Of a stretch of DNA of 64,000 bases, positions 44,463 through 54,284 are shown in pieces (positions within the stretch are counted from its first letter, which is position 1; each line of letters begins with the position of its first letter). The notes under the pieces were generated by a model, which saw only the letters and a list, made by a program, of their open reading frames with translations, did not search any database and had not been told where the DNA came from. A program made the position numbers and the translations under genes. The DNA is from Diatrype stigma (taxonomy: Eukaryota > Ascomycota > Sordariomycetes > Xylariales > Diatrypaceae), in the NCBI GenBank assembly GCA_022225965.2, contig JAKJXP020000055.1, positions 186,001 to 250,000 on the forward strand, read 5' to 3'.

Positions 44463-46577
44463 GAGGCAACAAGGTTGTTCTTCTAATGCAGCATTCGAGA
44501 ACCCTGTGATCCCTTCTACCCCAACGTACCTAGACGACTAAATATTCCTTATCGATAGAATCGCACGTACGTAAAGCTTCGTAAATCGCTACTATTAGAT
44601 ATGGTCAAGGGCGGTGGGAAACGGCAGTTCTGTCTTGCTACCTACAAGTTACTTGATAGTCTTGTGTACTTCAAGTTGCGCATTAACTGTTTCCCTAAGT
44701 TATAAGTTGTGCTGTACGAAGTATAGAAAAGGTAGTCGGTCAGTCTTACCCAAGCAGCTTGGATATTAACCATTCCAAATTACTATGTAGGTAAGATGTA
44801 GGTAAGATGCACGATCTAATAGACCCTTATCAGATGGAACTTCATATAGAGGTTAATACCGACCTAATAGTACATACTAGCTTACCCAAAAGCTTTGATA
44901 GCGCTGATGCCAAGTCTATAGCGACGAAGGATTCCCTTACAGCCCTAAGGATGACAAGGATGAGGCGCAGTCTTCGTCGAAGCGGTTATGGTCGAGCAAC
45001 TGCAACCAACAGCTAATCATCGGCCAGGCCAAGGTGGAACGGGATGCGAGCGTCTCGTTTAAGAGTCTCAGCCACTTCCCTACTTCTTACCCCTGCAGCT
45101 ATCATTCTAGGTACTGGAAGGTATGTTGTTGTTGTGCTTACGGGACACCAGGCAATCGTCCTTGGAGAGACACAATTTACAGTTTCTACGGGCAGGATAA
45201 TAGCAGTGATGCAGCCCCGGAACGGGACCGGTTAACGCAAGACCGTTGTGACGTCAGGTCAGGCTTGATGATTCGCACATTCGCCAACCCAGATCAAGTG
45301 ACTCAAATCAAGAATGGCAATATGCGACGGTGTGCTACCCGACGGCGTGTCACCTTGTGATGGAAGACTGGAGAGAAAATCAAGGTGGGCGGGCGATCAA
45401 GGTGCTGATGATGAAATTTGGTGACAGCATGAGGAGCCGGGTTGGGCGGATCGTTCATGATCTTATTCGATCATCTCGGCATCCATGAGTGGAGAAGGGT
45501 CGTTCCTGGTCGCACTCGTACAGGCGTACAGTAAGGATTAGAGATACCTTAAAAAGGTAAGTCGGGTTCTAGCCTCGCCTTCGCCGCTGATGGGCCAGGG
45601 CCTAGTCTAGGTATCACTTTTACGTCTTAACTATGCCCTGCCACCGGCCGGTTGCTTACCCAGGCTGCCAGGCTGCCCAGACACTGCAGACAGACGCCAG
45701 AAGACTGGGCTTAGCTGGGGTTCAGGGATATTCCGCTAGTACTAGTCCCGAGTCGCTGCAGGTGTTCAGCAATTCCACGGCTCGCCCGTCCACTTCTTCG
45801 CAATCATTCGTATGGTCTATCTTTGTTCTGCCTCTGTCTTTTAAAATGGAAGGGTATACGCGTATTTGGACTGCCAACAAAGCATCCGGTTTCCTCCATA
45901 ACTACAAAATAAAGTAACTAGGTACAGTGAATAAATAAACTTACGTTCCTGGCACAACCATCAAGCGCCTAAAGTTGGTGTCATTTTGTCGATTAGGTAC
46001 ATCATTTCAGCTCATCCTCTACTGAAAGAAAATCTGACAATCTCACTGCTCCAAGTTCCACTACCCAGCGACCTACATACCTAACCTTCCCTAAGTTAAC
46101 ACACATACGGGGCCTGCCAAAGTCAATTCCGTATAGTAAGGGTGTTGGCTTCCACGCTTGGCGCTGATACAATTCCTTCAATCCTTCCATACAAATCCAT
46201 CGATACTCCCCTCCTTGCATCTCTCCCGAGTTGTTGTTGGCAGCTTTGGTAGTCAATTGAGACAAAGCGAAAAGGAGCCCACAGACTCGTTTCGTTTCTG
46301 TCCGAAATCGTGTACCCGCCTGGGACCCTTTGATTTACACTCGACCGACACCTGCTTACCCCCTGACGCTTATCGCAAAGAGACAACACTCGACGATCTC
46401 ACACCACCCCCTCGATCGGCGGCCTAAAAACTATACGAGAAACCAAACGGGAAACTCAAAAGCCACAATTAGGCTTCGACGACTCGTGTATCCCCCCTCG
46501 ATCCGGCCTTCCATTCTCGTCCGGCTGTGCTATCGATAGATCTGCGAGCGAGCGAGGCGGCTCACTCTGAGCCCGCC
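44463..46577. other. Intergenic region between Sen15 and the DUF2985-type gene
   Basis: 2.1 kb upstream of both neighbours. Short open frames at 44807-45360 and 45633-45917 lack recognisable domains. The last 350 bp before 46578 are pyrimidine-rich and CGA-rich, as expected for the leader of the next gene. Confidence 0.5.
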
Positions 46578-47762
46578 ATGTCATCCCTTACGAGACCGTC
46601 CTACGACCCGCTAGAGCAGGAGACATCCTCGATGACCCCATTAAAAGCCGGACAGGAAGACAGCGCCGCCGACGTGACGCGGACGTCGTCGGTCGCCACG
46701 AAGCACGATGGCACCAACACGATCATCAGCCAGCGGGCCCCCGTACCGCAGCCCCAGCCGCAGGAGAGCATCGGCGCCGCCGTCGCCACGCACGCCGCCG
46801 CCGTCGACGTGCAGGCCCGCGAGTACGCCAACGGGTACCACTTCCCGCCCAAGTACCCGGTCAAGGAGCAGATCGCGATGGGGCTCGTGGCGTTCTGGGA
46901 GTTCTACAACACCGGGTTCGGGTTCTTCCTGACCATCTACGCGCTCAACGTCGTCGCCTGGGGCGGCATGCTCTTCCTGCTGCTCTGCAACGCCGCGCCG
47001 ACCATGTGCTACGACGGCGACTGCAACCACATCGACTCGGCCCGGCGCATCTGGATCGAGACCGACTCGCAGATCCTCAACGCCCTGTTCTGCGTCACGG
47101 GGCTCGGCCTGGCGCCCTGGCGCATCCGCGACGCCTACTACCTGTTCCGGTACCGCGTCCGCAAGGACCAGCAGGCCCTGCGCACCCTGGCCGGCATCCA
47201 CCGCGGCTGGTTCCGGCTCCCCGGGTCGGAGGCGCTGCCGGCGCACCTAGGGCCCAAGAACATCGAGGAGGCCACGGCGGGGACGGCCTTCGACGTCGCG
47301 GCGGTGCCGCTCCCGCTGGAGGCGATCCCCGACCCGCCGCCGACGGGCGTGCGGGCGCCGCCGTCGCAGGTGCGCAAGCTCGACTACGTCGTCTGGCTGC
47401 AGCTGTCCAACACGGCCTTCCAGGTCTGCCTGTGCTCGTTCATGTGGGCGCTGGACCGCTACGACCGGCCGTCGTGGTCGACGGGGTTCTTCGTCTGCCT
47501 GGCGTGCGTGGTCGGCTGCGCCGCCGGCGTGCTGATGGGCGCCGAGGGCAAGGCCGTCAAGCGCGTCGAGGGCGTGCCCCTGACCAAGCGCGACCTCGCC
47601 CGCCTCGCCCGCGACCGCGAGCTCGGCATCCCGCACCACAACAACTACGGCGACAAGGACCCCGCGGTCGAGGCCGCCAAGGCGAAGAAGAAGGCCGAGA
47701 AGAAGAAGAGCAAGCGCTGGTTCGGACGGTCGGGGGAGAAGCAGAAGTTCGGCGATGAATGA
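46578..47762 (+). CDS. Fungal integral membrane protein, DUF2985-like
   Basis: A single exon of 394 aa. A hydrophilic Ser/Thr/Pro-rich N-terminus (about 95 residues) is followed by VKEQIAMGLVAFWEFYNTG and two close hydrophobic segments (FGFFLTIYALNVVAWGGMLF). CNHIDSARRIWIETDSQILNALFC and PWRIRDAYYLFRYR come next. A pair of membrane segments (VVWLQLSNTAFQVCLCSFMWAL and WSTGFFVCLACVVGCAAGVL) lies near the C-terminus. The tail is very basic (KKKAEKKKSKRWFGR). The WIE-DSQ-LN-LF-TG core is, as I recall, that of DUF2985 proteins of ascomycetes, of unknown function. The start at 46578 is chosen because MSSL... fits homologues; an in-frame Met at 46527 would add 17 residues. Confidence 0.8.
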   Translation: MSSLTRPSYDPLEQETSSMTPLKAGQEDSAADVTRTSSVATKHDGTNTIISQRAPVPQPQPQESIGAAVATHAAAVDVQAREYANGYHFPPKYPVKEQIAMGLVAFWEFYNTGFGFFLTIYALNVVAWGGMLFLLLCNAAPTMCYDGDCNHIDSARRIWIETDSQILNALFCVTGLGLAPWRIRDAYYLFRYRVRKDQQALRTLAGIHRGWFRLPGSEALPAHLGPKNIEEATAGTAFDVAAVPLPLEAIPDPPPTGVRAPPSQVRKLDYVVWLQLSNTAFQVCLCSFMWALDRYDRPSWSTGFFVCLACVVGCAAGVLMGAEGKAVKRVEGVPLTKRDLARLARDRELGIPHHNNYGDKDPAVEAAKAKKKAEKKKSKRWFGRSGEKQKFGDE

Positions 47763-49195
47763 TTGGAACGGAATGGAATGGAATTTTTTTATTAATAGAG
47801 AGATGCGAGATGAATTACTGTAAAAGAAAGAGAGACAATCGCTCGCTTGAATACGTGTTTTGGGGCGTACTGCTACGGGCTGGGTGTTCATACATATCAT
47901 ATCCCTGATTGGCTTGGGGATGGGAACGGGCATGGGAATGGAAAGGGAAATAGCGTACATCTTTCTATGAATGCGTAGCAGGCGGCGGGCATGTTTCTTG
48001 CCTGAGAATCGTTTCTTTGCTAATTCACACGATTCAATGCCGGAATGGCCTTATCGCTTACAATGCGAAGACTTTTGAGACTCCCACTGCAAACTTGTTG
48101 CATCTGTCTGTCTAAGCATCATCTGTCTGTCTATTCGACATGCTTAAAGCTGTGTTTGTCAGTCTTTGCGGTCATCACCCTTCTATCATAGATCTTCACA
48201 AGGTAGGTATACATAATATGAGTCCATAATATCTACATGTGCTATTATGAGCGGGGGATTCAACCTCATACCTAGGTATTAACCTACATGTACGAAGTAG
48301 TATAGAAAGGCTTGACAAGACTTTACCCCAGTATCGTGTGCCAGCAGTATATACAGTTCAGCTACCGGTAGTGGAGAAGCAGCAAGACGCGATGCGATAT
48401 GCTTGTATGCTTGCATGCTTGCATGCTTGCATGCTATAACGTAATGCCATGCTGATGATCACCTCTACTGACCGACAGGCTGGATGATACGATACGTATG
48501 TGACATGTCCACGAGATCTCCCATCCAGGCACTAACTACCTCATATCAGGGCACCCCACAGGGGACTTTACAGCGCCTATCAGCTGTGCCCGGCGGGAGA
48601 CCCACTGACCTAAACCAGCAACCGGCCTGTCGGCTGACCCACTAACGCCCCAGATTCAGGGACCTCCGGGTTCTTATCGCACTCCCAGCTTTCCCTGACA
48701 ACGAACATGCCAGGGCTGTAGTGTGTAGGTACTGCACGCAGCAGACAGGGTCGGGGGCCATCGGAGAGGGCCACCGAAGCCCTGACGTCCTCCGACTGGT
48801 GCTACGTTTGGTTGGTTGACGACCTCAACCTCTCTTCATTTCTCCTTCTTACCTACGCAGTACATCATCTCGTGCAAGGCGAGATAGATTCAGGAGGTGA
48901 GGCTTGGATCGTCATTATTTCATCGAGCTAGCCAACTACATAAGCTGGAGGTGTCTGCTTTAATAACTTCCATCTTAGCTTCGTTTCCCCTAGGCTACTA
49001 CGTCCTTATCTACGTAGCAGCTTAATTAGTGTCTCCCAACGTCATCGTCGTTGTTGCTTCGCTATTCAACCGCCGTCCGTATCATCGCCATCGTCGTCGT
49101 TCATCTTCTATCGTTTCATCACTGCGGGCTCTGGAAAGCCGGCGGGAAAAGAAAAGAAGGACCTAAGAGAGAAGAGGGAGGAAAGACGATTCAAG
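47763..49195. other. Intergenic region with GCTTGCAT repeats
   Basis: Between two tandem genes. A short array of GCTTGCAT/GCTTGTAT units lies at 48399-48434. The 150 bp before 49196 are CGTCGT-rich leader-like sequence. No gene seen. Confidence 0.5.
48399..48434. repeat. GCTTGCAT tandem repeat (about 4 copies)
   Basis: ATGCTTGT-ATGCTTGC-ATGCTTGC-ATGCTTGC-ATGC, an 8-bp unit containing the palindrome GCATGC. Confidence 0.9.
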
Positions 49196-50759
49196 ATGGC
49201 GTCGAAGGCTCTCGTGCCCTTCCTCGTCGCGATGATGCTGCTCACCGGAGTATGCAACACATTGCTCACGAAATACCAGGTACGTGAGGAGTTGTGCATG
49301 TCCTGTCCTGCCCTACCCGTTCTTGTCTAACTCGCCGTTCTCCCGAACAGGACAACCAGTGCGTGCGAAACTGCGATGACCCCGACCCCAAGAAGCGGCT
49401 GAAGTTCGAGCAGCCCGTGCTGCAATCGTTCCAAATGTTCATCGGCGAGGCGGGCTGCTGGCTCGTCATCGGCCTCATGAACGTCTACAAATACTATGTC
49501 GCCAAGCGGCAATCGGCCACCGCCCAGTACGAGCCCATCAGCACGATCGACAACGACCGCGGCGACGATGCCGACGACGCCGACGACGCCGCGAGCATCA
49601 ACTCGGAGCGCCCGCTCGTCCCCAAACCGCAGAGCCGGGCGGACCCTTCTTCTGCCGGCGTGCCCGACGGCGTCCTCCGGGGCTTCCGCATCCTGCTGCT
49701 GTCGCTCCCGGCGCTCTGCGACATCTGCGGCACGACGCTCATGAACGCGGGCCTGCTCATGGTGGCGGCCTCCATCTACCAGATGACGCGGGGCGCGCTG
49801 GTGCTGTTCGTCGGCCTGTTCAGCGTTGTCTTCCTGCGCCGCCACCTGCACCTGTTCCAGTGGGCGTCGCTCGTCGGCGTCGTGCTCGGCGTCGCCCTCG
49901 TCGGGCTGGCCGGCGCCATCTGGCCCGACCACGCCGCGTCCCACTCCGCATCCGGGTCCGGGTCCGGGTCCGGGTCTTTCACTACGCGAAGCCTGGCAGC
50001 AGCGTTCGGCGGCGGCGAGGAGGAGGACCCGAGCGCCGAGGCCCTGCGCGCCGTCGTCGGCGTCCTGCTGATCGCCGGCGCCCAGATCTTCACCGCCACG
50101 CAGTTCGTCCTCGAGGAGTACCTACTCGAGCGCTCCAGCATCGAGCCCCTCGAGGTCGTCGGCTGGGAGGGCCTGTTCGGCCTCGCCGCCACCCTCGTCA
50201 TCATGCTGGTCCTGCACGCGGCCGTGGGCCGGACCGACGAGGGCCGCTACGGCATGTTCGACATGGTCGAGGGCTGGCGGCAGATGACCCAGTACCCCCA
50301 GGTCTGGGTGTCTAGTCTGCTCATCATGGTCAGCATCGGGTATGTGGTAGTTTTTGATTCTTCATCCATTGTGCCCCCCACCCCTCCCCGCGTTTATCTC
50401 CAACCCTAAGTTCTCTCCCCCCCCCCCCCGCCTTTTTTTATATATCTCTTTATCGGTCTTGATCTGGCTGACAAAATTTATCATCGTGTAGAGGCTTCAA
50501 CTTCTTCGGCCTCTCGGTGACGCGCACCGTCAGTGCGACGTCGCGGTCGACCATCGACACGTGCCGGACCCTGTTCATCTGGATCGTCTCCCTGGGGCTC
50601 GGGTGGGAGACGTTCAAGTGGCTGCAGGTCGCGGGCTTCGCGCTGCTCGTCTACTTCACCTTCCTCTTCAACGGCATCGTCCCGCCGCCCTTCGACTTCC
50701 TCAAGCCGAGGGAGCCCGTCGAGGAGCTGCTGCCCGAGGAGCCCATCGAGCACATCTAG
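49196..50759 (+). CDS. SLC35F6-like drug/metabolite transporter (DMT superfamily)
   Basis: Three exons, 49196-49279, 49351-50339 and 50492-50759, give 446 aa. The first membrane helix (LVPFLVAMMLLTGVCNTLLTKYQ) is split from the rest by an intron exactly after KYQ. FEQPVLQSFQMFIGEAGCWLV follows, then a cytosolic acidic Asp/Ala loop. DICGTTLMNAGLLMVAASIYQMTRGALVLFVGLFS is the EamA-type core typical of SLC35F6. A Gly-Ser run (SGSGSGSGS) sits in a loop. The last exon holds SVTRTVSATSRSTIDTCRTLFIWIVSLGLGWE, the second EamA core, and an acidic C-terminal tail. About ten membrane helices in total. Substrates of this subfamily are uncertain; animal members are reported in lysosomes and mitochondria. 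Confidence 0.88.
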
Positions 50760-52386
50760 AAACTCTAGAACCAGGAATAGAACCGACGTCGTTTGTTTGC
50801 CTACGTAGCTTGACTACACATGTAGGTGGGTGGATAGTTAGGTCCCCAAAGAGTTGGTTTTAAAGATACGCACTTCGTGATTACTACCTACCTACGTTGC
50901 CTATTTCGTATATACCACAGGCAGCTAGTTGGTCATGCGACGTATATACAGCCTGAGTGGTTTGCGTCCGGGTCTGCCTAGATACTTTAGATCATCCACT
51001 GTGTTTTCAGGTTTCTGGGATAGGGAATTTATATACGCCCACTCTGTTTAAGAAGGGCATCATTACTGGGCTGCCCGGCGTTTCGGTTGGTTGGTTGCCT
51101 GCTTGGATGGGAATTTCGTAGTGGCCTGCCTGCTGCTTTATCAGTATGAGATCATATATATATCCTATATGTTGTAGCCTTCTGGCTTGCAGATAAGAGT
51201 CGAATTTCAAACCGCTCCGTAAAACCTCGAGATATTTTTTACGTGATCAGATGGCTTTGCCCGCGGTAGATAACCCTCGAGCCCACCCCTAGGTGATAGA
51301 TATCCTTCATCGTTTAGTCAGTATCTGGTCTTGCGAGAAACAGGAGTTCATTTACATGACCTCGTCTGCTTACCTACCTAGGTACCTGCTCCCTACACTG
51401 GGTACGCGGGGAACCCCTCAAGTACGTAAATGAGATATACAGTGACGCTGTGATACTATACGAGTTACCAAAATGTGGTAGCCTGAGAGTTGGCACTTGG
51501 AAACCTTCCTACCCGGGTCGCCTGTTTTACTTAGCCGAGTAGACATATTTAGACACCCAGATAAGACGCAAGTCACCGATGCTGGCTAGATATCGGGTGC
51601 CGACTAGACGGAGGCGAGCACCATCATACAAGTCAAGGAGGCAATAGTCGGGCCTGAGTACACACGTAGCTGCTCCCATGCGGTATAGAGCGGGACAAAC
51701 CAGGTAGATCGGGTCATACGTTCTGTAAATGAGTTCTTCAGTGCTACTTATTCAGTTGCGTCATGAAATGAGCCTGTCTGACTACCTGCCTGCTCAGGTT
51801 TCCTAGCCAGCTAGGCGATGTAAAGCAAAGCACAGCAAAGCAGAAGCAAAAGCACAGCAAAAGCACAGCAAAAGCACAGCAAAAGCACAGCTCTCTCAGT
51901 CTCTGGATCAACGCCGCCGCATCTCTGAAAAAAGCAAGCCAGCCCCTGTGATGTTTCCTCGAAAGCAAATCCTGCCTGCCCCATCCTGTCCATCCGGTTG
52001 ACCCTATCGCCTTTACCTACGAAACGCCTGAAGAGGAAAGAGAAGAGGGGAAAGAGATAACAGCGATGCACACGAGAATGCCCTAGAGGTCCTTTCGTTT
52101 CGTCAGTCATGTAAATATTTCCTCACTTCGCAAATGTCCGTCCATGCCGCTACGTATGTATGATGCGATTGCCCACTGTCAATACACGCATACAAGCTAT
52201 CGGCTAGTCGATCCATTCGTCCATTCGGAGAGTACCTTTCTTTCTGTATTGCATACCGCATATCATGTTGCATCTTATCGTGTCGTATCGTATCGTACCG
52301 TACCGTATCATATCTTGTCGCATCCCATCCTGGGACAAAAGCAAGGCAGGGTGTGATACGCTGCGGTCGGGCCCGGGTTGGCCCGC
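50760..52386. other. Convergent intergenic region, transporter and Yippee
   Basis: 1.6 kb of 3' flank. It holds an AAAGCACAGC array (about 51827-51892) and a TCGTATCG/CGTACCGTACC array (about 52275-52320). No gene recognised. Confidence 0.5.
51827..51892. repeat. AAAGCACAGC tandem repeat
   Basis: Imperfect 11-bp units (AAAAGCACAGC) repeated about six times. The minus strand gives Leu/Cys/Phe runs in an open frame, which explains the apparent membrane-like open frames there. Confidence 0.85.
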
Positions 52387-52940
52387 TTAACTGACGTTAC
52401 AGAGCAGTTCGGCCTCCAGGATGAACTTGCCCTCCTTGTATTTTTCGCTCGACTCGTACGCCTTATCGTACTTCCAGCCGACCGTCTCCTTGCACTGCTT
52501 GCAGGCGATGTCGCGGACGATGTGGCGGCCCGTCGTCATGCTGCGCTCCGAGGGCTCGCCGGCTTCGATGTTGACCACGCTGTTGAAGAGGTACGCCTTG
52601 CCGTGTTGTCCGCGGAAGTTCTGTTCGTTCGGGGAAGGAGGTATTTGTGGTCAGCCAAGGTTCCCTCTCCTTGTTCAACTTGCCATTGAACCCCCCAATA
52701 ATGACAGCAACGAAGAGTGGGACGGACACAGCTCATTACAGACAAAGCAGATATGAGGGGCGAGGGAAAGGAGCAAGCAAGCGTTTTATAGGAAGGGGAA
52801 AGACAGAGGGGTGAAAAGAAAGACACAGAGGGCGATCTCACTCGGCTTATGATGTCTTCATGGTTGGCCAGGTGCGCCTTGCAATTCTTGCACCCGTAAA
52901 TCTTATTGCTACTCAGGTACGTGTTGTATGCAAGACCCAT
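52387..52940 (-). CDS. Yippee-family zinc-binding protein
   Basis: Two exons, 52940-52842 and 52620-52387, give 110 aa, the typical Yippee length. The two zinc half-sites are CKNC (about residues 17-20) and CKQC (about 75-78). Conserved family sequence: YGCKNCKAHLANHEDIISR, then FRGQHGKAYLFNSVVN, RHIVRDIACKQC, GWKYDKAYE and KYKEGKFILE. Yippee proteins adopt a beta-tent fold like cereblon and Mis18. Their cellular role in fungi is not settled, although links to cell division and growth are known in animals. The intron (52621-52841) is phase 0 and sits just before the FRGQHG motif. Confidence 0.95.
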
Positions 52941-53619
52941 CTTGACTGACGCTGCTGACGAAGCTATCGTCAGGGAGAGGAAGTCGGGGAATTGAAAAGA
53001 AGAGAAGACAATCCGATCCGTGTCTCTCGACTTGAGCGGTTTTGTTGGTGGGCGCCAGCCCTCTTCCGCTGACAGAAGGCTGTGATAGGTGGCAATGCGG
53101 TAATATGTGATATGAGATGGGGCAAGGACCGTAACGCCGATAATGGATGACTAGTCGATAGGTGTGGAAAGAAGAGATCCCCGGAACCGTAAAGCTCCTC
53201 GGGGGGGGCTCGATGCCCAGTTGTTTATTTGGCTGGTTGCTCGATCTTACGGGCGTGGACGCCGAGGGGACGGGATGGGATCGAAGGGTATTTTGTTTGC
53301 TCTGGGAGATCACGGCGGACTGGTACGGTAAGATTACGGATGAGTGGGAGGTCTCGAGTCGACATGCAGGCAAACAACGAATCAGGCGAACAAGTAGGCA
53401 GCTTTGGTCGTCCGCGAAAGTAGGTCGAAATGGACAGCTGAGTCCTGCTTAGGTAACGTTAGAGGGTTGAAATACATGCATATAGATTAGAGGAAGGTTG
53501 ATACAGTAGGTATGGATGTGAAGGTAAGTAGGAGTAGGAGGTGGTAGATGAACATTGAACAGGTAGTATGTCAGTAGGTAGCCAAGTAGCTAGCTCTCGG
53601 GAAGGTCAGGCAAGGGTTA
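52941..53619. other. Yippee upstream region and left flank of the transposon
   Basis: The Yippee promoter region, then GTAGGTA-rich sequence running up to the transposon insertion at TA 53618-53619. No gene seen. Confidence 0.55.
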
Positions 53620-53699
53620 CTCACTCCGCCTAATATCGGCCCATTCGCTAACGCTCACTCCGGTCGCCAAGTCCTACATTGGACATGTAATTGTACTAG
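53620..53699 (+). repeat. Left terminal inverted repeat, 80 bp
   Basis: Begins CTCACTCCGCC and ends TTGTACTAG. It matches the reverse complement of 59059-59138 at all 80 positions; the next base differs. A second CTCACTCCG copy starts about 34 bp inside, a likely repeated transposase-binding site. Confidence 0.98.
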
Positions 53700-53857
53700 T
53701 GCTTACGGTACAACCTCGCACCATACAATTTATATGTAATTCGGATGTATACCATCATAATTGCAAATTTCAACAGATGCATAGGTAAGGACCCCGGTAT
53801 GAAATCGTAATATTGAACGCTATGCCACACAACGGCTTCAGCTGCTTACGATCGACT

Positions 53858-54223
53858 TCAGTATGACGTTAAACGACGACTTCGAACAGAAGATGAATAC
53901 TCATTTGCGTGGTTATCGTGAAAATCAATTGTTTCAGGCCCTGATGATGATGGAATGGCTTCAAAAGAACGTTCTTCGATTGAGAGGATCGCCAATGTCG
54001 ATGGAATCAGGCCCTGAAGATGATGGAATGGCTTGAAGAATGACGTTGGCTTTATATCATCAGGAGATTCTCCTGAATATCGTAGGATTTGTATGTAGTT
54101 GATGAGATCAGTAGCTATATTCCGGGCTGGCAGTTTCCTATAAATCGTTGATGGCAACGTATCTGAAGTCTTCTGTTGAATTGTACGACTTCGAGTATAC
54201 TCTGCTGAAATCAACGCTCTCAT
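53858..54223 (-). CDS. Uncertain 121-aa open frame, divergent from the transposase
   Basis: An uninterrupted frame on the minus strand inside the transposon 5' region. The short direct repeat encodes part of it (FKPFHHLQGL and a related FEAIPSSSGP). No family recognised. It may be a small element-encoded protein or chance. Confidence 0.2.
   Translation of the reverse strand: MRALISAEYTRSRTIQQKTSDTLPSTIYRKLPARNIATDLINYIQILRYSGESPDDIKPTSFFKPFHHLQGLIPSTLAILSIEERSFEAIPSSSGPETIDFHDNHANEYSSSVRSRRLTSY
53935..54037 (+). repeat. Direct repeat in the transposon 5' region
   Basis: A unit of about 28 bp beginning CAGGCCCTGA and containing GATGATGGAATGGCTT occurs at about 53936-53964 and again at about 54008-54036, differing at few positions. 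It lies about 250-350 bp upstream of the transposase start, so it may be promoter or subterminal binding sequence. Confidence 0.85.
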
Positions 54224-54284
54224 TGAAACCCGTTACTTCCAAACCCTCATATCGATCCATTTGCCCACTTGCAACAACTGCAAC

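Noticed and set aside
46641..47960. Overlapping frames on both strands of the DUF2985-type gene
   Set aside because: Low-complexity shadows of a GC-rich exon; only the 46578-47762 frame has coherent membrane segments.
49327..50315. Frames overlapping the SLC35F6-like gene
   Set aside because: Arg/Pro-rich or Asp-rich shadows without domains; the true frame shows the paired EamA cores.
52378..52756. Plus-strand frames over the Yippee gene
   Set aside because: Complement of the Yippee second exon; no independent evidence.
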